Assembly: GCA_023392515.1 (NCBI GenBank)
Contig: JAEVYX010000143.1
Coordinates: 1-12,326 of the forward strand
Direction of reading: 5' to 3'
DNA length: 12,326 bases
Origin: Bacillota bacterium
GTDB taxonomy: Bacteria > Bacillota > Clostridia > Christensenellales > Aristaeellaceae
Shown here: in pieces, positions 6,243 to 12,326 of the stretch
How positions within the stretch are numbered: the first letter of the stretch is position 1
Layout: every line of letters starts with the position of its first letter
Translations under genes and position numbers: made by a program
Notes under the pieces: generated by a model
Seen by the model: the letters and a program-made list of their open reading frames with translations, nothing else
Databases searched by the model: none
What the model was told of the DNA's origin: nothing

Positions 6243-7232
6243 TCAAGCGGGAACCTTGCGGCGCTGCTTGTAAATATCAAATAATACCGCCCCTGCCATC
6301 AGCGCGCCCTGTACTGCGATGCGCATGGTAGAAGGCAGGCCAATGAAGATAATGGCGTTTTCCGCCACAAACACCAGGGTGATGCCAATCAGGATGCCAA
6401 GAGGCGAGCCTTTGCCCCCGCTTAAGCTGACGCCGCCCACGGCGCACCCGGCAATGGCCCGAAATTCCCAACCGTCCCCGGTTTCGGGAAGACCGATCCC
6501 CACATCCAGCGTGAGGAGGATCCCCGCGATGGCAGCCAGTGTTGCCGAGAGAATGTATGCCATCATGCGCATCCTTTGCACATTGATACCCACCAGCATG
6601 GATACTTCCCGGTTATCGCCGGTGGCAAGGATTCTCCTTCCCCACAGCGTCCTTTTGATGACGATGAACGCGATGGCAAACAGCAGGATCATCAGCCAGA
6701 AATACGGCGGCATGCCCAGATACCGGTTGTTGAAAAATTGAACCAGCGGGAAATCGGGCAGGGTGTTGAGGGAGAGCTGATACCCCTTGATGAACAGGTA
6801 TCTCGCGCCGCCCACCATGTACAGCGTGCCCATGGTTGCAACAAAGTCAGGCACCCCAAAATGAACCACCAATACACCATTTACAAGGCCGATGACCATG
6901 CAGCAAAGGATTGCCACAAGGATTGCAGGCCCCGCGCTCCAGCCGCCATCCACGATGAGCGCCGCCATGATGATGCCGCCAAAGCCCGCCACGCGGCCCG
7001 TGGAGATATCCACATTCCCCGTCATCAGCGGAAAGCTTGCGCCCAGTGCGGTAATGGCAATAAAGGGAATTTGCGTAAACATCGCCGAAAAGTTTGACAC
7101 CGAGAGAAAATCTGTGCGGATCAGCGTTGTGGCAAGGATGATGGCCAATAGCGGAATCAAAACACTGAATTCATCCGTCCGCATCAGCCGTCTTAGCCCG
7201 TTTGCATCCTTTTTTACTACTACCTGTTGCAT
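6243..7232 (-). CDS. ABC sugar transporter permease 1 (RbsC-like, BPD_transp_2)
   Basis: A 329-aa integral membrane permease of the ribose/autoinducer-2 type ABC importers. Hydrophobic spans cover most of the chain: about 23-42, 52-70, 80-97, 100-125, 173-195, 220-245 and the C-terminal third. Family motifs are MTGNVDISTGRVAGFGG near 69-85, the cytoplasmic coupling loop DNREVSMLVGINVQRMR near 201-217, and AGCAVGGVSLSGGKGSPLG near 265-283. The start is ATG at 7232 with AGGAGG about 10 nt upstream, 18 nt after permease 2. The two permeases differ clearly in sequence, so the importer is probably a heterodimeric channel as in LsrC/LsrD or YtfT/YjfF, rather than the homodimer of RbsC (inference). 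The substrate is not readable from the permease. Confidence 0.94.
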   Translation of the reverse strand: MQQVVVKKDANGLRRLMRTDEFSVLIPLLAIILATTLIRTDFLSVSNFSAMFTQIPFIAITALGASFPLMTGNVDISTGRVAGFGGIIMAALIVDGGWSAGPAILVAILCCMVIGLVNGVLVVHFGVPDFVATMGTLYMVGGARYLFIKGYQLSLNTLPDFPLVQFFNNRYLGMPPYFWLMILLFAIAFIVIKRTLWGRRILATGDNREVSMLVGINVQRMRMMAYILSATLAAIAGILLTLDVGIGLPETGDGWEFRAIAGCAVGGVSLSGGKGSPLGILIGITLVFVAENAIIFIGLPSTMRIAVQGALMAGAVLFDIYKQRRKVPA

Positions 7233-7250
7233 CCTGAGTGGGCCTCCTTT

Positions 7251-8258
7251 CTACAGTGTAATCCGCCTGGCTTCGATGCGCTTGCGCTGGATGTCCATAA
7301 GAACCGCCAGGATCAGGATAAAGCCGATCAGCACCAATTGCAGATTGGTATCCACGCTCAATATGCGCAGGCAGTACCACAACGTGTGGAACAAAAGCAC
7401 CCCCAGGCCGACGCCAAACATGGAGCCGCTGCCGCCACTCATGCTGATGCCGCCGATGGCGCAGCAGATGATGGCACGGAACTCGCGCCCGCCGCCAAAA
7501 TTTGAATTGGCCGTCGCATTATTCAGCACGTCAAACATGCCGCCTACCGCCGCCAGCATCCCAGCCAGGATGAACACCCCAAACTTGACACGCTTTACGT
7601 TGATGCCCGCCATCAGCGCCGCTTCCTTGTTTCCGCCCACAGCCCGAAGCTTGTAGCCAAACCTGGTTTTCCGTATCACAATGTCCAGCGCAAGAATCAA
7701 GCCGATGAAAATGAAGAACAGCCAATTCAAGCCCAAAGGCCTTGCCCGGGTAAACTCCGACGTACCCAGCGCCTTGATGGAAATCGGCACGCCCTGGCTG
7801 ATGGTGACAGACAGCCCCTGGCAGATAAACTGGGTTGCCAGCGTTGTAATCCATGCGCTGAGCCCCAGCTTGGTTACGCAAAACCCATTGATGGCGCCAA
7901 TCAGCCCGCCGGCCAGCAGGCCCACCAAAATGCAGGGGATGAGGGGAAGACCCCAGTTTGCGCAGGCCACTCCGCACATAATGCCCGCGAAGCAGCCGCT
8001 CATGCCCAGGGACAAATCAATCTCTCCCGACATGATGACCAAGCCCTCCCCCAGGGCTGCCGCGCCAATGAAAATGGAACCCATCAGGATGGAGGAAAAA
8101 TATTTCCAGGTAAGAAAGTTCTTGTTCAGAAAGGAGGTTACGATGCCAAGGATCAGAATGGGTATCAAAACGCCGATTTCCGGCGTCAGGATCAAACGCA
8201 TCCCCAGGCTGCCGCCGCTGCGCCTTCGCAATTCCTTTGTTGCCGTTGTGGTTTCCAT
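7251..8258 (-). CDS. ABC sugar transporter permease 2 (RbsC-like, BPD_transp_2)
   Basis: A 335-aa integral membrane permease of the same family as permease 1. Family features are IMSGEIDLSLGMSGCFAG in the first third, a coupling loop GGNKEAALMAGINVKRVKFG in the middle, and CCAIGGISMSGGSGSMFG near the C-terminus. There are 8-10 hydrophobic spans and a basic C-terminal tail (DIQRKRIEARR). Two in-frame ATGs compete. The one at 8258 has AGGAG 8 nt upstream; the one at 8279 has no clear site and would add seven residues that overlap that ribosome binding site, so 8258 is chosen. The gene lies 53 nt after the ATPase and 18 nt before permease 1. It should form the membrane channel with permease 1. 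Confidence 0.94.
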   Translation of the reverse strand: METTTATKELRRRSGGSLGMRLILTPEIGVLIPILILGIVTSFLNKNFLTWKYFSSILMGSIFIGAAALGEGLVIMSGEIDLSLGMSGCFAGIMCGVACANWGLPLIPCILVGLLAGGLIGAINGFCVTKLGLSAWITTLATQFICQGLSVTISQGVPISIKALGTSEFTRARPLGLNWLFFIFIGLILALDIVIRKTRFGYKLRAVGGNKEAALMAGINVKRVKFGVFILAGMLAAVGGMFDVLNNATANSNFGGGREFRAIICCAIGGISMSGGSGSMFGVGLGVLLFHTLWYCLRILSVDTNLQLVLIGFILILAVLMDIQRKRIEARRITL

Positions 8259-8311
8259 GGGGAAGGCTCCTTTCTTCATGCCATGATTTCACTTCAGAGT
8301 TGGGGCATGCG

Positions 8312-9868
8312 TTACGCGATGGTTTTAAAGGTGGTAACCGCCATTTCCATAATAGCCGTATCGGTCGCGTTTTCGCCGCTCAATTCCCCCACCACGCGCC
8401 CCTCGGCCATCACCACAAAGCGGTCGCTCATCGCCATCAGTTCAGGCAGCTCCGAGGAAATCATGATGATCGCCACGCCTTGGGCGGCCATTTGGTTGAT
8501 TAGCCCATATATCTCGTTTTTTGAACCTACGTCAATACCCTTTGTAGGCTCATCCAGGATCATCAGCCTGGGCTGGGTATTGAGGGAGCGGGCAATGACC
8601 ACCTTCTGCTGGTTTCCGCCTGACAGCGTGGAAACCTGGGTATGGATGGAAGGTGCCTTCACACGAAGGCTTTCAAAGTAGCCTTTCACCCGGTTTTTGA
8701 TGGCCGCATTGGTGATAAAGGGGCCTTTTTTGATGGCGCCAAGGTTGGAAATGGCGATGTTGTTTTTGATATCCCACACGAAGTTCAACCCATATATTTT
8801 CCGATCCTCGCTGACCATGCCAATACCCATGCGGACGGCGGATTCTGTGCTTGTGATCTGCACCTTTTTGCCGCCCATGTAAATACTGCCGGATTTGATG
8901 GGCATCATGCCGTAGATCGCCATGCAGACCTCGCTCCGTCCGGCGCCTACCAGGCCCGCCATGCCGACTACTTCGCCTTCATGCACACAAAAGGATACAT
9001 TTTCGATCAGGTTTTTGCCGGCAATATAGGGATGGGCCACCGTCAGGTTCTCAACCCTGAGCACTTCACGGCCAATGGCATTATTGCGCTTCTCATACAT
9101 GCTTTTGATATCCCGGCCGATCATATCGTGAATAATACGGCCCGAATCATATTCCGCCCGTTCGAAGGTGGAAATGTTCTTCCCGTCCCGCAGGATGGTG
9201 ATCCGGTCTGTCAATTCAAGAATTTCCGCCAGCTTGTGGGTGACAAAGATAATGCTGGTCCCTTTTTCCTTTAATTTGCGAACCACGGTAAAGAGCTGTT
9301 CCACATCCGTATTGGATAAGGAGGTGGTAGGTTCATCCAGAATCAGCACCTTGGGCTCGGTGGCAAGGGCCCTGGCAATCATCAGCATCTGCTGCTGGCC
9401 TATGGACAGCTTGCGCACGTCGGCCCTGGGGTCCAAATTAATATGGTTGCGTTTGAGAAGCGCTTCCGTGGCGGCATACATTTGCTTAAAGTTTGCAAAG
9501 GGAGACTTGCCCGGCTTTTGGCCCAGCCCTTTCTCTTTCTCCATGCGCAAATCAAACATATATATATTTTCAGCGACGCTGAAATACTTCAGCACGTTGA
9601 TCTCCTGCGGTACATAGCCGATGCCAAGGCGCATGGCATCATTCGGGCTTACGGGACGGATTTCCTCGCCCCCCAGCATCAGGGTACCGGAATAGGTGCC
9701 GTGGGGATAAATGCCGTTTAGCACCTTGAGCAGCGTCGACTTCCCCGCTCCATTCTCACCGATCAGGCCCAGCACCTCGGCGGGTTTTACATCCAGGCAT
9801 ACGTTGTCATTGGCCAGAACGCCCGGGAATTTCTTGGTTATGTTGATTGCCTGCAATACATAAGACAT
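8312..9868 (-). CDS. ABC sugar transporter ATPase, two fused nucleotide-binding domains (RbsA/MglA-like)
   Basis: A 518-aa cytoplasmic ATPase with two ABC domains, the layout of RbsA, MglA and LsrA. Domain 1: Walker A GENGAGKST at 37-45, Q-loop PQE at 87-89, signature LSIGQQQ at 154-160, Walker B VLILDE at 174-179 and H-loop His211. Domain 2: a degenerate Walker A GLVGAGRS at 305-312 with Arg in place of Lys, signature LSGGNQQ at 415-421, Walker B LMILDE at 435-440, and no H-loop His (ISSEL). A degenerate second site is normal in this family, so one functional ATP site is expected. The start chosen is ATG at 9868; GTG at 9880 is an alternative with GGAAAG in front. The frame extends to 9985, but that part is not similar to the family and crosses the hairpin. 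The gene follows the binding-protein gene after a 148-nt gap. Confidence 0.95.
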   Translation of the reverse strand: MSYVLQAINITKKFPGVLANDNVCLDVKPAEVLGLIGENGAGKSTLLKVLNGIYPHGTYSGTLMLGGEEIRPVSPNDAMRLGIGYVPQEINVLKYFSVAENIYMFDLRMEKEKGLGQKPGKSPFANFKQMYAATEALLKRNHINLDPRADVRKLSIGQQQMLMIARALATEPKVLILDEPTTSLSNTDVEQLFTVVRKLKEKGTSIIFVTHKLAEILELTDRITILRDGKNISTFERAEYDSGRIIHDMIGRDIKSMYEKRNNAIGREVLRVENLTVAHPYIAGKNLIENVSFCVHEGEVVGMAGLVGAGRSEVCMAIYGMMPIKSGSIYMGGKKVQITSTESAVRMGIGMVSEDRKIYGLNFVWDIKNNIAISNLGAIKKGPFITNAAIKNRVKGYFESLRVKAPSIHTQVSTLSGGNQQKVVIARSLNTQPRLMILDEPTKGIDVGSKNEIYGLINQMAAQGVAIIMISSELPELMAMSDRFVVMAEGRVVGELSGENATDTAIMEMAVTTFKTIA

Positions 9869-9950
9869 GCCATTGATCACCCCATCTTTCCTGGTCGCGC
9901 CATCCGCTTTTACGATGGCATCACCGGCTGAGGAAATACCGTGATGGAAT

Positions 9951-9986
9951 GATGGGCTTGCCCCGCCTGTGCAAGGCAAGCCCATC
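9951..9986 (-). other. Stable stem-loop between binding-protein and ATPase genes
   Basis: A perfect 12-bp inverted repeat, GATGGGCTTGCC / GGCAAGCCCATC, with a 12-nt loop, lies 30 nt after the stop of the binding-protein gene. The stem is GC-rich, but neither strand has a T-run after it, so it does not look like a full intrinsic terminator. In many importer operons a hairpin here protects the upstream mRNA so that the binding protein is made in excess over the membrane parts. That role is inferred. The rest of the 148-nt gap shows nothing clear. Confidence 0.7.
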
Positions 9987-10016
9987 GGTTAAAATAAGTG
10001 GGATGCATGCGATGTT

Positions 10017-11033
10017 TTACTTGAAGAAGGTGGCTACCTCAGCCGCGATGCCGCGATGGAACGCGATGCCGTTTTCGCCTTCGCCATCCAAAGTGACAAC
10101 GGGAGCTTCCAGGTCTGTCCACATGGGAACTTCCTCGCCGCGGAAAATCTTGTCCAGGTATTCCATGGTCTTATAAGCTTCCTGGTACAAAGGCTGGGCC
10201 ACGATGGCCGTCACTTTGCCGGCTTCCAGGTAGTTGAGGTTGCCTTCGGTGGCATCCATGCCGACGAGTACCAGTTCCCCATCCTTCTTGCCGGCTTTGG
10301 TAGCGGCATCCGCCCAGGTGATGGGGCTGTTGCCGGTGGTGCCAAAGGCGCCGATCAGGTCGGGATTCGCCTGAATGATGGCCAGGTTCACAGCCGTTGC
10401 GCTGTCAACCACGCCGCCTTCAAGTTCCACGGGCAGAACTTTGATGTTGGCAAGATCAAACTTGCTCTTCAGCTCTTCCCATGTCTTGATGAAGGAATCG
10501 GTGGCCGCATTCTCGGTGATGTTTTTGGTGTTTTGGGTGATGGCCACAGAGCCGGTCTTGCCGGTGAGCTTCTCAGCCATCAATTCCGCCACCTGCTTGC
10601 CATAAAGCACCGGATCGCATGCCATGTTGAACTTGAGGCCTTCGGGATACGTGCCGTCCGCCTGCTTGTGGTTGAAGTGCGGAATGCCGACAACCACATC
10701 CTGCCCGGCTACATTGGCAATGGTCTCATAGGAGCCGGAATCGCCTGCCCACAAGAGCAGTCCGTTACCGCCTTCAGCCGCGAAAGCTTCTGCAGCCGCA
10801 AAGGCTTCGGAGCTGTCGCCGCCCTCGGTGCCGATCACCTTGGCGTTTTTGTAGCCCAGCGCTTCTGCAGCCTTCAGGAAGCCAAGCTGTACGATGCGAT
10901 GTACGGGGTGGTTCATGTTGTCCATGCAGATTGCGACAGAGTAATCGTCAGGTTTGAACTCCGCCAGTGCCGCCGGTACCGCCAACATAAGAACCAGGAC
11001 CAGAGCCAGAACACTTGCCAGCAGTTTCCTCAT
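10017..11033 (-). CDS. ABC sugar transporter substrate-binding protein (Peripla_BP_4 / RbsB-like)
   Basis: A 338-aa exported sugar-binding protein, type 1 periplasmic-binding fold. Residues 1-24 form a signal peptide: Met-Arg-Lys, then a Leu/Val-rich core and a signal-peptidase-I-type site Ala22-Leu23-Ala24 before Glu25. No cysteine is present near the cleavage site, so it is not a classical lipoprotein. The mature part starts with YSVAICMDNMNHPVHR (31-46), the usual first strand with aromatic/polar ligand residues, and continues with LLLWAGDSGSYETI, AVNLAIIQANPDLIGAFGTTGN and LVLVGMDATEGNLNYLEAGKVTAIVAQP, all typical of the family. The start is ATG at 11033 with GGAGGG 7-8 nt upstream, a strong site fitting high expression. 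It is the first gene after the operator region and the first of the transporter set. The bound sugar cannot be deduced. Confidence 0.95.
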   Translation of the reverse strand: MRKLLASVLALVLVLMLAVPAALAEFKPDDYSVAICMDNMNHPVHRIVQLGFLKAAEALGYKNAKVIGTEGGDSSEAFAAAEAFAAEGGNGLLLWAGDSGSYETIANVAGQDVVVGIPHFNHKQADGTYPEGLKFNMACDPVLYGKQVAELMAEKLTGKTGSVAITQNTKNITENAATDSFIKTWEELKSKFDLANIKVLPVELEGGVVDSATAVNLAIIQANPDLIGAFGTTGNSPITWADAATKAGKKDGELVLVGMDATEGNLNYLEAGKVTAIVAQPLYQEAYKTMEYLDKIFRGEEVPMWTDLEAPVVTLDGEGENGIAFHRGIAAEVATFFK

Positions 11034-11042
11034 GGGTAGACC
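11034..11042 (-). other. Leader segment next to the binding-protein start
   Basis: Spacer between the strong ribosome binding site (GGAGGG, about 11041-11046) and the ATG at 11033. It supports the chosen start; the site lies directly downstream of the leader hairpin at 11055-11074 and is not covered by it. Confidence 0.45.
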
Positions 11043-11054
11043 CTCCTTTTATAT

Positions 11055-11074
11055 TTTCCTGTACACACAGGAAA
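11055..11074 (-). repeat. Small inverted repeat / leader hairpin before the ribosome binding site
   Basis: Perfect 8-bp arms TTTCCTGT and ACAGGAAA with a 4-nt loop, ending about 8 nt upstream of the GGAGGG site of the binding-protein gene. In RNA it would form a short 5' hairpin that leaves the ribosome site open, perhaps stabilising the message. It could equally be a DNA site for a regulator. The sequence does not decide between these. Confidence 0.5.
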
Positions 11075-11112
11075 TTGACTTAGGGGTGCGGGGATACAAA
11101 CTGGTTTTCTAT

Positions 11113-11132
11113 TGGCGTAACCGGTTACGCCA
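11113..11132. promoter_or_regulatory. LacI-type operator O1 (perfect 20-bp palindrome)
   Basis: TGGCGTAACCGGTTACGCCA is a perfect palindrome with the central CG step typical of LacI/GalR-family operators, where the hinge helices enter the minor groove. It lies about 80 bp upstream of the binding-protein start codon. A second copy with 17 of 20 identical bases lies 98 bp away, centre to centre. The likely binder is the adjacent LacI-family protein (inference). Confidence 0.82.
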
Positions 11133-11185
11133 TGACTATTTTTTTACCTTTTCCGATCGTCATCATCCATTTTAGGACAAAAATC

Positions 11186-11201
11186 GATGAATAATTTCAT
11201 C
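11186..11201. repeat. Short AT-rich dyad between the operators
   Basis: GATGAA and TTCATC arms of 6 bp separated by TAAT. It lies between the two operators, directly next to the alternative -10-like box at 11201-11206. It could be a weak regulator site or chance in AT-rich DNA. Confidence 0.25.
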
Positions 11202-11234
11202 TTATACCTAGAGCGTAATCGGTTACGCCAGCCC
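11201..11234 (-). promoter_or_regulatory. Possible second promoter overlapping operator O2
   Basis: A -10-like TATAAG at 11206-11201 lies downstream of a weak -35-like TGGCGT, with operator O2 filling the spacer between them. If used, the repressor would block it directly. The -35 match is poor, so this is a secondary candidate to the promoter at 11278-11306. Confidence 0.3.
11211..11230. promoter_or_regulatory. LacI-type operator O2 (imperfect palindrome)
   Basis: GAGCGTAATCGGTTACGCCA matches O1 at 17 of 20 positions and keeps the central CG and the GTTACGC half-site. The inner 16 bp (11213-11228) form a palindrome with one mismatched pair. The 98-bp spacing to O1 is near nine DNA turns, so one tetramer, or two dimers, could loop the DNA as in the lac O1-O3 pair (about 92 bp). 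Looping is inference. O2 lies about 43-58 nt downstream of the start site predicted from the main promoter. Confidence 0.78.
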
Positions 11235-11277
11235 AGATAAATTAAATAATATATCGCTCAACATTTAAGTTAGATTT

Positions 11278-11306
11278 GTTATATCACATTATTTGGCTGT
11301 TGTAAA
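11278..11306 (-). promoter_or_regulatory. Predicted main promoter of the transporter/catabolic operon
   Basis: -35 TTTACA (11306-11301; 5 of 6 to TTGACA), a 17-bp spacer, and -10 TATAAC (11283-11278; 5 of 6 to TATAAT), preceded by TGA, an extended -10 motif. This is the best sigma-70/sigma-A match in the gap. Transcription would start near 11271 and give a leader of about 240 nt holding both operators and the leader hairpin. The -35 box lies within the large inverted repeat at 11293-11331. Confidence 0.6.
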
Positions 11307-11331
11307 TAGGTATTTTTGAAAAAACAGCCAA
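11293..11331. repeat. Wide inverted repeat bracketing the -35 box
   Basis: Perfect 9-bp arms TTGGCTGTT (11293-11301) and AACAGCCAA (11323-11331) with 21 nt between, and arm centres 30 bp apart, about three helical turns. One arm lies upstream of the -35 box and the other in the promoter spacer. It could be a binding site for a second regulator, or a hairpin at the end of the repressor transcript. No T-run follows it on the minus strand, so it is not a standard terminator for the repressor gene; a TTTT follows on the plus strand, where no gene is present. Confidence 0.55.
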
Positions 11332-11379
11332 TTTTCCCACCTAAATTTCGCCATAAATAGATATTATTTTAACAATCTG

Positions 11380-12326
11380 CTAAAACAAATTCAAATTGCT
11401 TTGCAGCACAATCTGCGGATCGATCAGTATGGTATCATCCACCTCCAGGCTGTCGGCAATGGTTTGGAAAAGATATTTCAGCCCCTGCTTGCCCTGGGCG
11501 TATTGATCCTGAAAAATGGAGGCCGTAACGGTCCCCTCCTGAATAAAGGTACGCAAATCCTGATAAATATCGGAGGTGACGAGACACAGCTTTCCGGAAA
11601 GCCCGTGCTCCTTTACGGCTTGAACCACGCCAAGGGAGTTGAAGGAGTTTACATAAATGCCGCCCAAATCCGGATTTTCATCCAGTATGCGGTTGGTTTC
11701 ATAATAGGCAGCCTCCGCATTGTCATAATGATGGTAAATCGTGGCGATATCAAGGGGCATGGTTTTTGTCTGCTTCATAAAGCCTTCAATGATTTCGGAG
11801 TGGATGCTGCGCCCCGGCAAACCGGCCGTCGCAATGGCAACTCGCTTTTTTCTGTCCGCAAAGCGCCATAAAAGCTCCGCCGCGATTTTCCCCGCCACAT
11901 GGCCATTGTACCGTATGCAAAACCGCCGAAGGGAGGGGGTAATATCGTTTACCGCTGTTGCGACGCAAATTCCCTTTTCCTGCAAAAGGCGAAACGTCGG
12001 AATTTCCTTGGCGCAGATCAGCAGCCCGTCATAGCCTTTATCGGCGACATGCAAAAGGGTTTTCTCCAAAAATGCATCCCCTTGCGGTGAATTGGAATTT
12101 CCATCCTCAAAACTGAAGTAATCCAGATGGATATTGTAATCCCGTAATTCTTCATATGTATCTTTGGCCCCTTGTATGAATGGGCCGTGAAATTCTTTGA
12201 AGCTTGTAAAGGCGACGACCGCCAGTTGAATAGGCCTGCGTGCCAGGCTTCTGGCCAGGGTATTGGGCTTAAAGCCCATTTCTTCCGCTGTTTTCAGCAC
12301 GAGTTTGCGCGTCTCCACGCTGACTT
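11380..12326 (-). CDS. LacI-family transcriptional regulator, N-terminus outside window
   Basis: Sugar-responsive repressor. 314 codons are visible; about 30 N-terminal residues carrying most of the helix-turn-helix lie beyond the right edge. The visible start, VSVETRKLVLKTAEEMGFKP, is the end of the LacI DNA-binding domain, followed by the hinge helix NTLARSLARRP with the conserved ARSL that inserts at a central CG step. The rest is a type 1 periplasmic-binding-like effector domain: AVVAFTSF first strand, KGYDGLLIC, an NGHVAGKIAAELL helix, GGIYVNSFNSLG, and LVTSDIYQDL with TASIFQDQYAQGKQGLKYL near the end. Internal GTG or ATG codons near the edge are not real starts. The stop is TAG at 11380. 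The operators just downstream fit this protein as their binder. It is on the same strand as the operon and could be partly co-transcribed, as no intrinsic terminator was found after it. Confidence 0.94.
   Translation of the reverse strand, partial: VSVETRKLVLKTAEEMGFKPNTLARSLARRPIQLAVVAFTSFKEFHGPFIQGAKDTYEELRDYNIHLDYFSFEDGNSNSPQGDAFLEKTLLHVADKGYDGLLICAKEIPTFRLLQEKGICVATAVNDITPSLRRFCIRYNGHVAGKIAAELLWRFADRKKRVAIATAGLPGRSIHSEIIEGFMKQTKTMPLDIATIYHHYDNAEAAYYETNRILDENPDLGGIYVNSFNSLGVVQAVKEHGLSGKLCLVTSDIYQDLRTFIQEGTVTASIFQDQYAQGKQGLKYLFQTIADSLEVDDTILIDPQIVLQSNLNLF

Noticed and set aside
6892..7656. 254-codon plus-strand open frame across both permeases
   Set aside because: Shadow frame: low-complexity Met/Pro/Arg-rich product, spanning two well-supported genes on the other strand.
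9869..9985. N-terminal extension of the ATPase frame
   Set aside because: No similarity to ABC ATPases, and it crosses the stem-loop. The family N-terminus begins at the ATG at 9868.
9951..9986. Intrinsic terminator after the binding-protein gene
   Set aside because: The stem is strong but no T-run follows on either strand, so it was called a stem-loop instead.
10056..11039. 327-codon open frame on the plus strand
   Set aside because: It is exactly antisense to the binding-protein gene, has no recognisable domain or ribosome site, and is an effect of codon use on the coding strand.
11034..11379. Catabolite-response (cre) site or riboswitch in the regulatory gap
   Set aside because: The palindromes have the TAACCGGTTA core, not the cre consensus, and no conserved riboswitch core was recognised.
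1..12326. tRNA or rRNA genes, CRISPR arrays, insertion sequences
   Set aside because: No regular repeat-spacer pattern, transposase, terminal inverted repeats or tRNA-like arms were found by reading.

Overview
The window is one long run of minus-strand genes: a sugar-type ABC transporter followed by a catabolic gene set, preceded by a LacI-family regulator on the same strand. Dense packing, strong AGGAGG-type ribosome binding sites, moderately high GC in the genes and an AT-rich regulatory gap suggest a Bacillota (Clostridia-like) bacterium. That is an inference from style, not a taxonomic assignment. One point against a typical Gram-positive is that the substrate-binding protein has a plain signal peptide with no lipobox cysteine.

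Layout in the direction of transcription, from the right edge leftwards: (1) a LacI-family repressor, cut by the right edge (12326-11380). (2) A 346-bp regulatory gap (11379-11034) with a good sigma-70-type promoter, a wide inverted repeat around its -35 box, two near-identical 20-bp LacI-type operators 98 bp apart, and a small leader hairpin. (3) The transporter: periplasmic-type binding protein, a stable hairpin, a double-domain ATPase and two different RbsC-type permeases. (4) Enzymes: a short-chain dehydrogenase (SDR), a zinc-dependent medium-chain dehydrogenase (MDR), a DUF4432 aldose-epimerase-like protein, PfkB kinase 2, a stand-alone discoidin-like protein, a small cupin, PfkB kinase 1, and a DeoC-type aldolase cut by the left edge.

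The likely logic is import of a sugar or polyol, anomer handling and redox conversion (DUF4432, MDR, SDR), phosphorylation by one or both kinases, and retro-aldol cleavage by the DeoC-like enzyme. Both kinases have a hydrophobic residue where E. coli ribokinase has ribose-contacting Asn14, and a DeoC homologue follows. Deoxyribose or another deoxy or modified pentose is therefore a better guess than plain ribose. Two dehydrogenases, a discoidin-fold protein and a cupin are not part of the classical deoxyribose kinase/aldolase route, so the pathway may be undescribed.

Most unusual points: the SDR has Phe in place of its catalytic Tyr; a discoidin-like domain is encoded as a separate protein without a signal peptide; two divergent kinases sit in one operon, one with a Glu-to-Gln change in the sugar pocket; and the promoter region has a layered set of palindromes.
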